Source of the DNA: Agitococcus lubricus
GTDB lineage: Bacteria > Pseudomonadota > Gammaproteobacteria > Pseudomonadales > Moraxellaceae
Length of the DNA: 64,000 nucleotides
Assembly (NCBI RefSeq): GCF_003051055.1
Contig: NZ_QAON01000007.1
Location: forward strand, 100,445 to 164,444
Reading direction: 5' to 3'
The notes below the pieces were generated by a model. It searched no databases. It saw only the letters and a list, made by a program, of their open reading frames with translations, and was not told the DNA's origin. The position numbers and the translations under genes are program-made. Each line of letters starts with the position of its first letter. Position 1 is the stretch's first letter. Shown piece after piece: positions 43,768 to 52,605 of this stretch.

Positions 43768-44604
43768 TTAAGTACGTGGAACAATCATTTTTACAGGGCT
43801 AGGTTTGCGTTTTGCTGCTTCGTATAACGGCATGACGGTCGGCATTTTGGTTTGTAACTCATTAATCCGTTGATTACTGGACGGATGGGTACTCAAAAAG
43901 GCTGGGGGTGCGCCTTTATTAGCCGCCGCCATTTTTTGCCATAAACTGATAGAAGCCCGTGGGTCATAACCTGCGCGCGCTAAAATCTCCAAGCCTATGA
44001 CATCGGCTTCAGACTCTTGCCCACGACCATGAGGTAAGGTCAATCCTAGATGAGTCACCGTTTGTAAGACGGCGGCTTGTTTTGCATCCATATTAGTGAC
44101 CATCGCTAATAGCGTCATACCCGCTTGTTGGGCATAGGCCTGCGAAATACGTTCACGACCATGCTCGCGTAAGGCATGGGCGATTTCATGTCCCATAATT
44201 GCAGCGATTTCGTCGTCTGTGAGTTTTAAGTTATTGATAATTCCTGTAAAAAACATAATTTTACCGCCAGGTGCGCAGTAAGCATTGAGGTCATTTCGCG
44301 TTTCTAAATTTACTTCCCATGCCCATGAAGGGGCTTCAGGCCTAAAAATGGCTGTTTGTGGAATAATACGGTCAGCAATTTTACGAATACGTTCTAAATT
44401 TGCTTTATCGGTATTTAATGCCCCCTTTTTTTGGGCAGCCGATAGCTCACCACGGTAAGACTGCAACGCCATCGCGTTGACTTGCTCAGTCGGTAATAAC
44501 AGGAACTGTTTACGCTGTACGCCAATTGCACCTTCTTGTGTACTGCTACTACAGGCAGCAAGCAATACGAATAACGGGACGACGCTGTATTTACGCCAGT
44601 TCAT
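43768..44604 (-). CDS. M48-family periplasmic metalloprotease lipoprotein
   Basis: 278 residues; lipobox LLAACSSS (Cys18). Zinc motif GHEIAHALREHGRER (HExxH near residue 130), third ligand Glu in ESEADVIGLEILARAGYDP, and a C-terminal FLSTHPSSNQRI. Similar to LoiP/YcaL/YggG-type outer-membrane quality-control proteases. Monocistronic. Loss of damaged envelope proteins is the likely job. Confidence 0.92.
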   Translation of the reverse strand: MNWRKYSVVPLFVLLAACSSSTQEGAIGVQRKQFLLLPTEQVNAMALQSYRGELSAAQKKGALNTDKANLERIRKIADRIIPQTAIFRPEAPSWAWEVNLETRNDLNAYCAPGGKIMFFTGIINNLKLTDDEIAAIMGHEIAHALREHGRERISQAYAQQAGMTLLAMVTNMDAKQAAVLQTVTHLGLTLPHGRGQESEADVIGLEILARAGYDPRASISLWQKMAAANKGAPPAFLSTHPSSNQRINELQTKMPTVMPLYEAAKRKPSPVKMIVPRT

Positions 44605-44783
44605 GACTCAACTCCTAGACTCAGCACATCAAAATTTATGTGCTCACTATAGCATTTTCAAGTGCTTTTGTAGCTCATTCGCTGATACCCGCGTAAAGTA
44701 CGGTCAACCTCTCGCTATATTTTCGTGAATTGTTGTGTCACTATGGCGGAAGACGTTAAGAAAAGCCTCTATACAGTGTCATG
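44605..44783. other. Left part of a 382-bp gap before the M48 gene
   Basis: Contains the promoter and leader of the M48 protease gene (minus strand). No gene is visible. The right part of the gap holds a composite repeat element listed separately. Confidence 0.45.
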
Positions 44784-44944
44784 TCAGTCAATTAAGGGAA
44801 AATTATCCCTTAAAAATCCACCTTCGACCCTTCGGCAGGCTCAGGGCTGGCCAAGCTCAGGGTACATTTTTCGTTGGTTGAACGGTGGTCACCGAGCGCA
44901 GCCGAAGTGAGTCGAACCCAATAAAACATTCTTAACTGACTGGG
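44784..44944. repeat. Composite REP-like intergenic element
   Basis: Outer inverted repeats CAGTCAATTAAG (about 44786-44797) and CTTAACTGACTG (about 44931-44942) match with one mismatch. Inside are TTAAGGGA-N6-TCCCTTAA and TTCGACCC, GGCTCAGGGC, GCTCAGGG, GAGCGCAGCCGAAG and GAGTCGAA units, the same unit family as in the M16C gene at 15786-15861. Looks like a mobilised REP/MITE-type sequence. Confidence 0.65.
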
Positions 44945-44986
44945 ATTATCTAGACAGTGTGATGAGTATTTGAGTTCGTCCCGCTA

Positions 44987-46531
44987 TTAAAGCTGACACA
45001 AACGCTGTTGTTGATAGAGTTTGGCTAAACTGTCAAGCCACGGCAAATACACGTGTTGATAGCATTGTTGATAAAACCGCGCGTGCACGGCATTAGGATA
45101 AAAGACTTTATCAATCCGACTCATCGCAGCGACCGCAGTATCTAAATCAGGATAGATACGCATGCCAACGGCAGCGCACATAGCTGCTCCTAAGCCTGAT
45201 GTTTCGCTAGTATGCGGTTTGTTGATGGGCATATTAAAGATATCCGCCGCCGTTTGCATGACCGCATCCGACTGTGAGCCACCCCCTGCCGCAAATAATT
45301 GTGTAATCACTTGCTTGGTTTGTTGTTCAACTTGTTGTTGGCCTTGTTTTAGCGCAAACAATAAGCCTTCAACTAAGGCTCTATACCAGTCAGCTTTCGT
45401 GTGTTGTGTGCTTAAACCCAATAATGCACCCTTAGAGATACTTTCGCCTGCACTTTGCACACTCAAGCTCGGTTGCCACAATAAACCATTTGCACCAGCA
45501 GGGGTCGAGGCTAACCATGTTTCTAATACCTCTAATGCTTGTTTCCCCTGTTGTTCAGCTGCCTGTATTTCTGGTGCTGCAATATGACGTCGAAAATAAT
45601 TGACTAAAGCAAAACCTTGAGGAATCTGACTTTCTAGACAATAACGCTGCGGAACTAAGGCAGGATATGGAGGTAATGGCGGTTTGAGAGAAATATAGTT
45701 ATAACTGATGGTATTGTAAGTCGCTGTTGTACCAAAACTGAGCGCACCTTGCCACGGATGAACACAGCCCGCCCCCATCACTTCACAGGCTTTATCTGCC
45801 CCTGCCGCTACAATGGCTAGGCCTGCAGGCAAGCCCAATTCTTGTGCTGCTGCCACAGGCAACTGTCCCAACAGTTTACCCGCAGCCACTAATTTGGGCA
45901 GTTTATCTAGGCTTAATCCCAACGCCTGCCAACGCCAATCCCAAGCGTGGTGCCATTGGTGTTTTTTATAATCAAAGGGAATATAGCCAACTTGCGAGGC
46001 GACAGCGTCCTTAAATTCCCCCGTCAGCTTGTAGGTCAAAAATCCTGATAACAATAAAAATTTATGTGTTTTTGCCCAAATATCGGGGCGATGTACGGCA
46101 AACCAGTTCGCTTGTGCGCGTAATCGTAATTGTCGAATCGTTTTTTGATGGCCACTGAGCTGGTGTAGCTTTTGCCAATATATCGCTAAAGATGGCAGAC
46201 TCTCGGCTTCGCGTTCATCTAACCACAAAATCGCAGGATGTAACGCATTGCCGTGTTCATCAACCAGCACAACCGTCCCACGTTGTGTCGTCAGTGTCGC
46301 TGCGGTAATGGTATTAGGGTCAACACCTTGCTGCCATAATTGCTGACAAGCTGTTACCAAGCATTGCCAATAATAATTTGCATCTTGCTCGGCATAACCT
46401 TGCTTAACCGAAAAATACGGTGGGTCAAAACTGAGTTGACTGCGAGCAAGTAAATGCCCACGCTCATTAAAAACAAAGGCACGTAAACTTTGTGTACCGC
46501 AATCAATACTCAAAAAACGTGCCTTATTCAT
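44987..46531 (-). CDS. FGGY-family carbohydrate kinase linked to GlpD
   Basis: 514 residues. N-terminal ATPase motif FLSIDCGTQSLRAFVF (residues 6-21), then TLTTQRGTVVLVD, WLDEREAES, a C-terminal FGGY-type motif in ALVEGLLFALKQG and LFAAGGGSQSDAVMQTAADIF. It differs from standard GlpK in its motif details and resembles the FGGY kinases found beside AGPS-like oxidases. It starts one base after the glpD stop, so it shares that operon. Glycerol or another polyol/trioses is the likely substrate; the exact one is uncertain. Confidence 0.85.
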   Translation of the reverse strand: MNKARFLSIDCGTQSLRAFVFNERGHLLARSQLSFDPPYFSVKQGYAEQDANYYWQCLVTACQQLWQQGVDPNTITAATLTTQRGTVVLVDEHGNALHPAILWLDEREAESLPSLAIYWQKLHQLSGHQKTIRQLRLRAQANWFAVHRPDIWAKTHKFLLLSGFLTYKLTGEFKDAVASQVGYIPFDYKKHQWHHAWDWRWQALGLSLDKLPKLVAAGKLLGQLPVAAAQELGLPAGLAIVAAGADKACEVMGAGCVHPWQGALSFGTTATYNTISYNYISLKPPLPPYPALVPQRYCLESQIPQGFALVNYFRRHIAAPEIQAAEQQGKQALEVLETWLASTPAGANGLLWQPSLSVQSAGESISKGALLGLSTQHTKADWYRALVEGLLFALKQGQQQVEQQTKQVITQLFAAGGGSQSDAVMQTAADIFNMPINKPHTSETSGLGAAMCAAVGMRIYPDLDTAVAAMSRIDKVFYPNAVHARFYQQCYQHVYLPWLDSLAKLYQQQRLCQL

Positions 46532-46532
46532 C

Positions 46533-48110
46533 TTATTTTAATCCTTGTGGCAAACTGTAATAACGTTGCCAAATTGATTGATAACGCGCCAACTCAGATT
46601 GCCAATAGCTTTCAGTCCATCCTTCAGCCAGTGCAATCGCTTTAATACGCTCGATATGGTGTAATCCGCCATCTACTAATAATAATCCTAAACGGCTACG
46701 TCTGAGCAATAAATCATCTAAATGTACGACTTGTTCATAACGCAACGCCCAACGTAACTCTGCCCATAACGTATAGGTTTCTGGAATAAATACCAACTCG
46801 TCTGCTGGCATTTCTTGCAAAAATTGGCCAGCCAAATAACCATATTTACCGATAAAGCGACGTTCTTGTGCGGCATCAAATGGCGTTTTTAAGTTGGCAG
46901 CTTGACTAAAAATCGCCGCTTTTTGCTCGCGTTGTTTAATACTAGGCAACCAAGGCTCGGCAGCCGTTAATACATCTTGTGCGATTTGGCGAAAAGTCGT
47001 GAGTTTACCACCTGATACACTGATTAGGCCGTTATCTGCCCATACTGCATGGTCACGACGTTCTTTAGAAGGGTCTAAACCTTTACCACTACTGACGATA
47101 GGACGTACCCCCGAAAAGGTCGCAATCACATCGGCTGTTGTTAATTTTGCCGTAGGGAACTCATGATTCGCTGCGCGTAAGAGATAGTTTACTTCCTCCG
47201 CCGTAATCACCGCCTCATCATCTAAATCCGTTTTATGGTCTAAGTCGGTTGTCCCAATCACCGTACGCCCTTCCCACGCATAAATAAACATGGCGCGTTG
47301 GTCGTCTGGATGAAATAAAATCAGTGCATCTTGTAAGGGCAAACGTTCGGCCGAAACGACTAAGTGACTGCCCCGTTGGGGACGAACACTCACGGTTTCA
47401 GGCGCAATTTGCTGGCGTAAGCGATTGACCCACGCACCTGTCGCATTCACAACCGTCTTTGTTTTTAGCGATACACGCTGGCCAGTCACTTCATCGACGA
47501 CGTGTAAACCTACAATTTTTCCCTCTTGCATAATCGACTTTTCGGCTTTTACATAGTTCAAACAGACGCCACCGTCTTTGACAGCCTCATCTAATACCCG
47601 TAATACCAGACGGGTGTCATCGGTCACTGCATCGGTGTATCGAGACGCACCTAACAGTTTTTGACTACGGTAATTCGGGACACGCGCTAAAAACTTTTTA
47701 GCATTAAAATAGCTACGGTCTTTAATACCTGCCAAAAAGTCATACGCCATCAATAAGATAGCAAACGCCCAACGATTGGTTTTTATCCCACCGCCTTGAT
47801 AATGTGCAAAAAAATAACTCATACGGTCAACCAAACCTGGCGCTTCTTGCAATAAACGCTCACGCTCCACTAAAGAATGTTTGGTTAATTTAATATCTCC
47901 CATCGCAATATAACGTAAACCGCCATGAACCATTTTAGAAGAACGGCTAGACGTGCCAAAGGCATAATCTTTTTGGTCTATCAACAAGACTTTGAGGCCA
48001 GTTCGTGCGGCTTCGCGGGCAACACCCGCCCCTGTAATACCGCCACCGACAACGACGATATCCCACTCTTGCTGAGCAAGCGATGGCCATAACTGTTCAC
48101 GATTTAACAT
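46533..48110 (-). CDS. glpD: Aerobic glycerol-3-phosphate dehydrogenase GlpD
   Basis: 525 residues from ATG 48110 (GGA upstream; an ATG at 48131 is possible). FAD Rossmann motif VVVGGGITGAGVAREAARTG (residues 19-38), SSRSSKMVHGGLRYI, and the DAO C-terminal domain (GKLTTFRQIAQDVL and later). GlpD oxidises glycerol 3-phosphate to DHAP and passes electrons to quinone at the inner membrane. Co-transcribed with the FGGY kinase; 284 bases from the AGPS-like gene. It fits use of glycerol released by the lipase. Confidence 0.93.
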   Translation of the reverse strand: MLNREQLWPSLAQQEWDIVVVGGGITGAGVAREAARTGLKVLLIDQKDYAFGTSSRSSKMVHGGLRYIAMGDIKLTKHSLVERERLLQEAPGLVDRMSYFFAHYQGGGIKTNRWAFAILLMAYDFLAGIKDRSYFNAKKFLARVPNYRSQKLLGASRYTDAVTDDTRLVLRVLDEAVKDGGVCLNYVKAEKSIMQEGKIVGLHVVDEVTGQRVSLKTKTVVNATGAWVNRLRQQIAPETVSVRPQRGSHLVVSAERLPLQDALILFHPDDQRAMFIYAWEGRTVIGTTDLDHKTDLDDEAVITAEEVNYLLRAANHEFPTAKLTTADVIATFSGVRPIVSSGKGLDPSKERRDHAVWADNGLISVSGGKLTTFRQIAQDVLTAAEPWLPSIKQREQKAAIFSQAANLKTPFDAAQERRFIGKYGYLAGQFLQEMPADELVFIPETYTLWAELRWALRYEQVVHLDDLLLRRSRLGLLLVDGGLHHIERIKAIALAEGWTESYWQSELARYQSIWQRYYSLPQGLK

Positions 48111-48394
48111 CTTTTTCTGTCCAATCATCAAAAAAATTCTACTAGTATCCTCAACATCGGTTTACTGTGAGCCGAGTATGCCAAGAAACACCACAAATAG
48201 ATTACTTTTTAACCAACCATAACGCACAGGCCGCCCTTTAGTCAGAATGACTCGTTTGTTATGTATTGATTAAACACTCGATTTTTAGCTTTCATCGAAA
48301 TTGGCATCTTTACAAGCCAACAAACGACCTGCTTGTACATCCGCAAGGGATTACACTGTGTCTTCCAAGCATCAAGACACAGGTTAGTGTTACC

Positions 48395-49990
48395 CTAATC
48401 CAGCAATAACTTATGTGGATTCAGTCGTTGTTCGACATCAAAGTGCTTAGCCAGCGCCTGTAATGCGGCCACACCTAAAACCCCTTTTTCGGCTTCTAGA
48501 TACGGAGCATGGTCTTGACCGACACCATGTTGATGGCTGATAGTACCGCCATGTTTAACAATAACTTGCGAGGCATCTGCTTTGAGTTTTTGCCAACGCG
48601 CAAAGGTACGCGCATAGTCTGTACCCACGCGATAAACATAGGTGGTATAAATACTCGAACCTTGAGTATATAAATGAGATAAGTGACTAAATGCCAATAC
48701 TTGCTCGCCTTCTGCTTCTAAGGCATGGCGCAAGGCATGTTCGACATCGGTCATATAAGGCGTGACTTTTTGCCAATCGACTGCCGTTTCTAAGGTATCA
48801 ACGGCATAACCTAAATACCACAAGGCTTCACGCAAATAGGGGGCACGAAAACGATTTTGGTGCCAACGCTTACCCAATACTTGCCCCGTCGCAACGGTAT
48901 CGAAGGCCTTGAGGATGCGGGTGACTTCTTGTTGTGCAAACTTAATGCGCTGCGGGCTGCCCGTAAAACCCACCGTCAACATACATTTACCTGCACTTGC
49001 ACCACGCCATGCCAATACTTTTTCTAAGCCTGCAATGGCAAGCGCATGCCCAGCTAAGGTTAATTGGGTACGTGTTTCTTCGGCATTGCTTAAACGAATC
49101 ATCGACAAAGGAATTTTTTGCTGTACCAATTCGCGTACAGCAGACTTTGCTTTTGCCCAATCAGGCACAAAGTACACACAAAATTCTTCTTGCTCAGCCA
49201 TACGACTAATACGTACCGTCGCTTCGGTAATAATACCAAAGCGTCCTTCCGAACCCATAATCATTTCACGGATATCAGGCCCTGCACTTGACGCTGGTAC
49301 AGTCGGAATATCTAAGCTACCTGCTAGCGTTTCAACACGTCCGCCGGCAAATAATTGTTCGATGCGGCCATAATGTAAAGACTGCTGGCCACTGGAACGA
49401 CTGGCAATCCACCCCCCTAAGGTGGATAACTCGAAGGATTGGGGATAATGACCTAAGGTATAGCCATGCGGTTTTAATAAGGCTTCGACTTGTGGGCCAT
49501 TTGCGCCTGCACCAATGGTTGCAAGTTGTGATGACTCATCTAAATGAATGAGGCCATTTAAGCGTGTTAGTGCCAATGTTAAGATGGGACGCGAATCGGC
49601 AACAGGATTGATATGGCCAACCACGGAGGTACCGCCACCGTAAGGAATGACTACCCAATTATGCTGTTTCGCTAAGGATAATAATTCAGCGACTTGTTGA
49701 CTGGTATTTGGCAAGGCAACACCGTCGGGAAATACAGGGATATCGCCCGAACGCCATGCTAACCAATCAGGTAAACTCTGACCACGGGCATAACGGACAC
49801 GTGTTTCGGCATCTAAATGAATCAGAGGATGTGCAGGCAAACGACTGGCAGGCACTTTTGCCATGACTTCGGCTAAAGTGGCATCCCGCAAGGGGGTTGC
49901 TTTACCTAATAGACCTTCGAGAAACTGACGCGCTTTTGTATTGACAGTCATTTTCACTTGACTGTCACCCCAGCTATTCCATTGACGCAT
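48395..49990 (-). CDS. FAD-linked oxidase, alkyl-DHAP synthase (AGPS)-like
   Basis: 531 residues, GAGG 5-6 bases before the ATG. N-terminus MRQWNSWGD, then a vanillyl-alcohol-oxidase-type FAD domain: VVIPYGGGTSVVGHINP (P-loop-like, near residue 113), TLGGWIASRSSGQQSLHYGRIE, IMGSEGRFGIITEATVRIS; C-terminal HQHGVGQDHAPYL with the conserved HHG-like motif. AGPS makes ether bonds from acyl-DHAP and fatty alcohol; bacterial homologues beside glpD may make ether lipids or oxidise a hydroxy acid. DHAP produced by GlpD next door favours the former, as inference. Confidence 0.85.
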   Translation of the reverse strand: MRQWNSWGDSQVKMTVNTKARQFLEGLLGKATPLRDATLAEVMAKVPASRLPAHPLIHLDAETRVRYARGQSLPDWLAWRSGDIPVFPDGVALPNTSQQVAELLSLAKQHNWVVIPYGGGTSVVGHINPVADSRPILTLALTRLNGLIHLDESSQLATIGAGANGPQVEALLKPHGYTLGHYPQSFELSTLGGWIASRSSGQQSLHYGRIEQLFAGGRVETLAGSLDIPTVPASSAGPDIREMIMGSEGRFGIITEATVRISRMAEQEEFCVYFVPDWAKAKSAVRELVQQKIPLSMIRLSNAEETRTQLTLAGHALAIAGLEKVLAWRGASAGKCMLTVGFTGSPQRIKFAQQEVTRILKAFDTVATGQVLGKRWHQNRFRAPYLREALWYLGYAVDTLETAVDWQKVTPYMTDVEHALRHALEAEGEQVLAFSHLSHLYTQGSSIYTTYVYRVGTDYARTFARWQKLKADASQVIVKHGGTISHQHGVGQDHAPYLEAEKGVLGVAALQALAKHFDVEQRLNPHKLLLD

Positions 49991-50008
49991 AATTGCCTCA
50001 AGAACACA

Positions 50009-50040
50009 GTCTGTAAGTTCAATATGTCAAACTTACAGAC
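50009..50040. promoter_or_regulatory. Perfect inverted repeat upstream of the AGPS-like gene
   Basis: GTCTGTAAGTT (50009-50019) and AACTTACAGAC (50030-50040) are exact reverse complements with a 10-base spacer. It is 18 bases from the ATG at 49990 and contains TTGACA on the minus strand, so it may be an operator over the promoter, or a terminator-like hairpin for the DUF4062 gene that ends at 50055. No T-run follows. Confidence 0.55.
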
Positions 50041-50054
50041 GTAGATGGTTGATA

Positions 50055-51095
50055 TTACACAACTGGTCGGCTGGAGGAACGACGTACACTCATGACATTT
50101 GCTAAGTTACGCTCACCTAAGGCACTGAGCTGCCACCACAAACGCTGGTCATTATCTTTCACAACTTTAGAGATAAACCCTAGAGTACGAAACTGCATTT
50201 TGATGGTACTAAAACACATGGGGGTGATTTGCACTTCAACCACGGCATGTGTTTTGGGATAATCTGCTTGTACTTCGGTAAGCGCATTTTTTTGCAAGCG
50301 CTCGTTGATTTTCGCAGCCATAAAGTCTTCGGTTTGGGCTTGCAAAAGATGCGGCCCAAAACTGACCAGTAACTCGTTCCATGATAGGCGTGTCTTGACA
50401 TATACATCTTGACAATTCCCGCCAGCATAGGCTTTACAACGGTACTGCACTTCAAAAAGTTCTTCACCTTTCGACAGATTCTCGGTACTGACCGCCGTAC
50501 TAGCTAACCATTTTTCACGCTCTTGTTCTAATTCTTGCACGCGTTTGCGTAGGTTTTCGCATTCTTTTTCGAGCTGGCCGAGTGAGCTGGTACTGCCAAT
50601 ACGTACCCAACCTGTTGCAGGGTATTTACGAATAAAATTAGGCACTGCGTTATGTAGAACATGAGCCAAATCACGACTATCACGCCAGTAAACAATATTT
50701 TCACGCTCTCTCAACAAAAGCTTTCTAAAATCCCCAAATTTTAGTTTGCCTTCAACATTTTGCTCTTGTAAGTCATTCGCACGAGTTTCTGGTGCTTCAT
50801 GCATCAAGATTAAGATAGGTTTTTGTTTGGTTGCCGCATACACATATTCCATATGGGTATAGCTGACGCCGGACGGCATGAGAGAACCATAACGACTACC
50901 TAATAGCAAAATGTAATAGTCACTGTCATCAATACGCCGCCGTATATTGACCATGGTACTTAAACTTTGAGTATGTGCTTCTAGTGTCGTCGGCAAACAA
51001 CCGAGACTAGGTAATGTTTGAAGCAAGACTCCGCGCTCTTCCCGCAAGTCTGTATACGTCGCACTGATAAAGACTTGATAGCGTTTATCGGTCAC
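50055..51095 (-). CDS. DUF4062 domain-containing protein
   Basis: 346 residues, GTG start at 51095 with AGGA 8 bases upstream. N-terminal DUF4062 (residues 5-110): YQVFISATYTDLREER, then ILLLGSRYGS and a SYTHMEYVYA segment. This TIR/Rossmann-like domain is often found in STAND and defence proteins. Next comes a coiled coil (about residues 168-195, LEKECENLRKRVQELEQERE) and a Cys-containing C-terminal region ending in a winged-helix-like FRTLGFISKV...LWWQLSALGERNL. No NTPase motif. Isolated gene between metabolic genes. A signalling or immune role is family-based inference. Confidence 0.85.
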   Translation of the reverse strand: MTDKRYQVFISATYTDLREERGVLLQTLPSLGCLPTTLEAHTQSLSTMVNIRRRIDDSDYYILLLGSRYGSLMPSGVSYTHMEYVYAATKQKPILILMHEAPETRANDLQEQNVEGKLKFGDFRKLLLRERENIVYWRDSRDLAHVLHNAVPNFIRKYPATGWVRIGSTSSLGQLEKECENLRKRVQELEQEREKWLASTAVSTENLSKGEELFEVQYRCKAYAGGNCQDVYVKTRLSWNELLVSFGPHLLQAQTEDFMAAKINERLQKNALTEVQADYPKTHAVVEVQITPMCFSTIKMQFRTLGFISKVVKDNDQRLWWQLSALGERNLANVMSVRRSSSRPVV

Positions 51096-51476
51096 TGTTC
51101 TCTTCCTAAACTTATATTAAGATATTTAACTATTTACACTTAGGAATTTAATATAAAACAATAAGTTAATGCAAAAAATAACCTATTGGCATCTCCTAAG
51201 TTTTTAAGGGTATCGCTCATCAGATGAGATACATGGGTGTCTTGTGAATGCATTGTTGTTATTCATCGCAGCAGCTTAAGCTACAACGCCAACAGCGCAT
51301 TAATCACTGTTATCGTTCATCCTGTTGTGCTTTTCTATAGTAACGGCAAAATATACTAAAAAATGATACAGCCGTCAGATTCTCAATGCTGACAATAGCA
51401 TTAAGCCATTATATTGACTAGTACACTTACTTAATTGTCTACGATTTTCACCATTTTAGACGTAAATTTTCTTGTC
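51096..51476. other. 381-bp AT-rich intergenic region
   Basis: Between the DUF4062 gene (start 51095) and murI (end 51477), both minus strand. I see no gene and no strong hairpin; the left end carries the AGGA site and promoter of the DUF4062 gene. Confidence 0.45.
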
Positions 51477-52331
51477 TTAGTCCTGACTTGTGTGAAAAAC
51501 CGAAACAGATGGGACATGTACTTTTCTTGCTTGTACGGACTGGCCAAAAAATATCGCCGCATGTTGTTCAAAAATCGCGGCATCATCCGTTGTCAAAAAA
51601 TGTAATTTTCCGTTTTTAGAACAGTTTTGTTCCATTTGGGGATGGCGCTTTAAGTAATCCGCTAGACTCGGCGCAACAATTTGTCCCTGTGATACGACAT
51701 TCACCCCCTCAGGCAAAAACTGTTTTATCTTATGGATAAGCAACGGATAATGTGTACAGCCCAAGATAACTGTATCAATATCGGCATTTTGTGCCAGTAA
51801 ATGCTGAATATTTTCTTCGACAAAATAGTCGGCACCGCGACTATCATATTGACCATTTTCGACCAAAGGTACCCACATTGGGCAAGCCTGCTGATAAACG
51901 TGAATATCAGGAAATAATTTTTGAATTTCTATGACATACGATTGCGAGTTGACCGTACCTGTTGTTCCCAACACGCCCACTGCACGGTGTTGACTTAAAG
52001 CACCAACGGCCTCAACACTGGGACGAATGACGCCGAGTACACGACGTTGAGCATCTATGCGTGGTAAGTCTTGTTGTTGTATGGTACGTAGGGCTTTGGC
52101 AGAGGCGGTATTGCACGCTAAAATCACCAGTTGGCAGCCTTGTGCAAACAAATATTGCACGCACTCTAAGGTAAATTGATAAACCGTATCATAAGAACGT
52201 GTGCCATAAGGTGCACGGGCGTTATCGCCTAAATACAGATAGTCGTAGTCTGGTAACTGCGCCACTAATTCTTTAAGTACCGTTAAACCACCATAACCCG
52301 AATCAAAAACGCCTATAGGTGCACTCGACAT
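51477..52331 (-). CDS. murI: Glutamate racemase MurI
   Basis: 284 residues from ATG 52331 (GTG 52343 is the alternative). MurI makes D-glutamate for peptidoglycan. Visible: IGVFDSGYGGLTVLKEL (residues 3-19 or so), LGDNARAPYG, the first catalytic Cys in ILACNTASA (near 75) and the second in VILGCTHYPLL (near 184). Length is usual. On the minus strand downstream of tRNA-Gly. Confidence 0.97.
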   Translation of the reverse strand: MSSAPIGVFDSGYGGLTVLKELVAQLPDYDYLYLGDNARAPYGTRSYDTVYQFTLECVQYLFAQGCQLVILACNTASAKALRTIQQQDLPRIDAQRRVLGVIRPSVEAVGALSQHRAVGVLGTTGTVNSQSYVIEIQKLFPDIHVYQQACPMWVPLVENGQYDSRGADYFVEENIQHLLAQNADIDTVILGCTHYPLLIHKIKQFLPEGVNVVSQGQIVAPSLADYLKRHPQMEQNCSKNGKLHFLTTDDAAIFEQHAAIFFGQSVQARKVHVPSVSVFHTSQD

Positions 52332-52390
52332 AGCTTCACTCACTCAACGCTAGAAGCAGTTTAATCGTTATACTTAAATATTAGCCATAA

Positions 52391-52418
52391 AAAAAGCCGA
52401 TGATAACATCGGCTTTTT
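52391..52418 (-). terminator. Terminator of tRNA-Gly
   Basis: Perfect arms AAAAAGCCGATG (52391-52402) and CATCGGCTTTTT (52407-52418) with loop ATAA, T-rich on both strands; it begins 6 bases past the tRNA 3' end. Confidence 0.9.
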
Positions 52419-52423
52419 GAATT

Positions 52424-52499
<76 letters not shown>

Positions 52500-52605
52500 T
52501 TAAAGTGAATCAATCACTAAGTAGGGCGGCATTATAGGGCGATAAAAAAAAGCGTCAAGCATTTTTAGCTAAGAAAAACGCTTTTTCTCATCTACCGCTT
52601 ACTTT

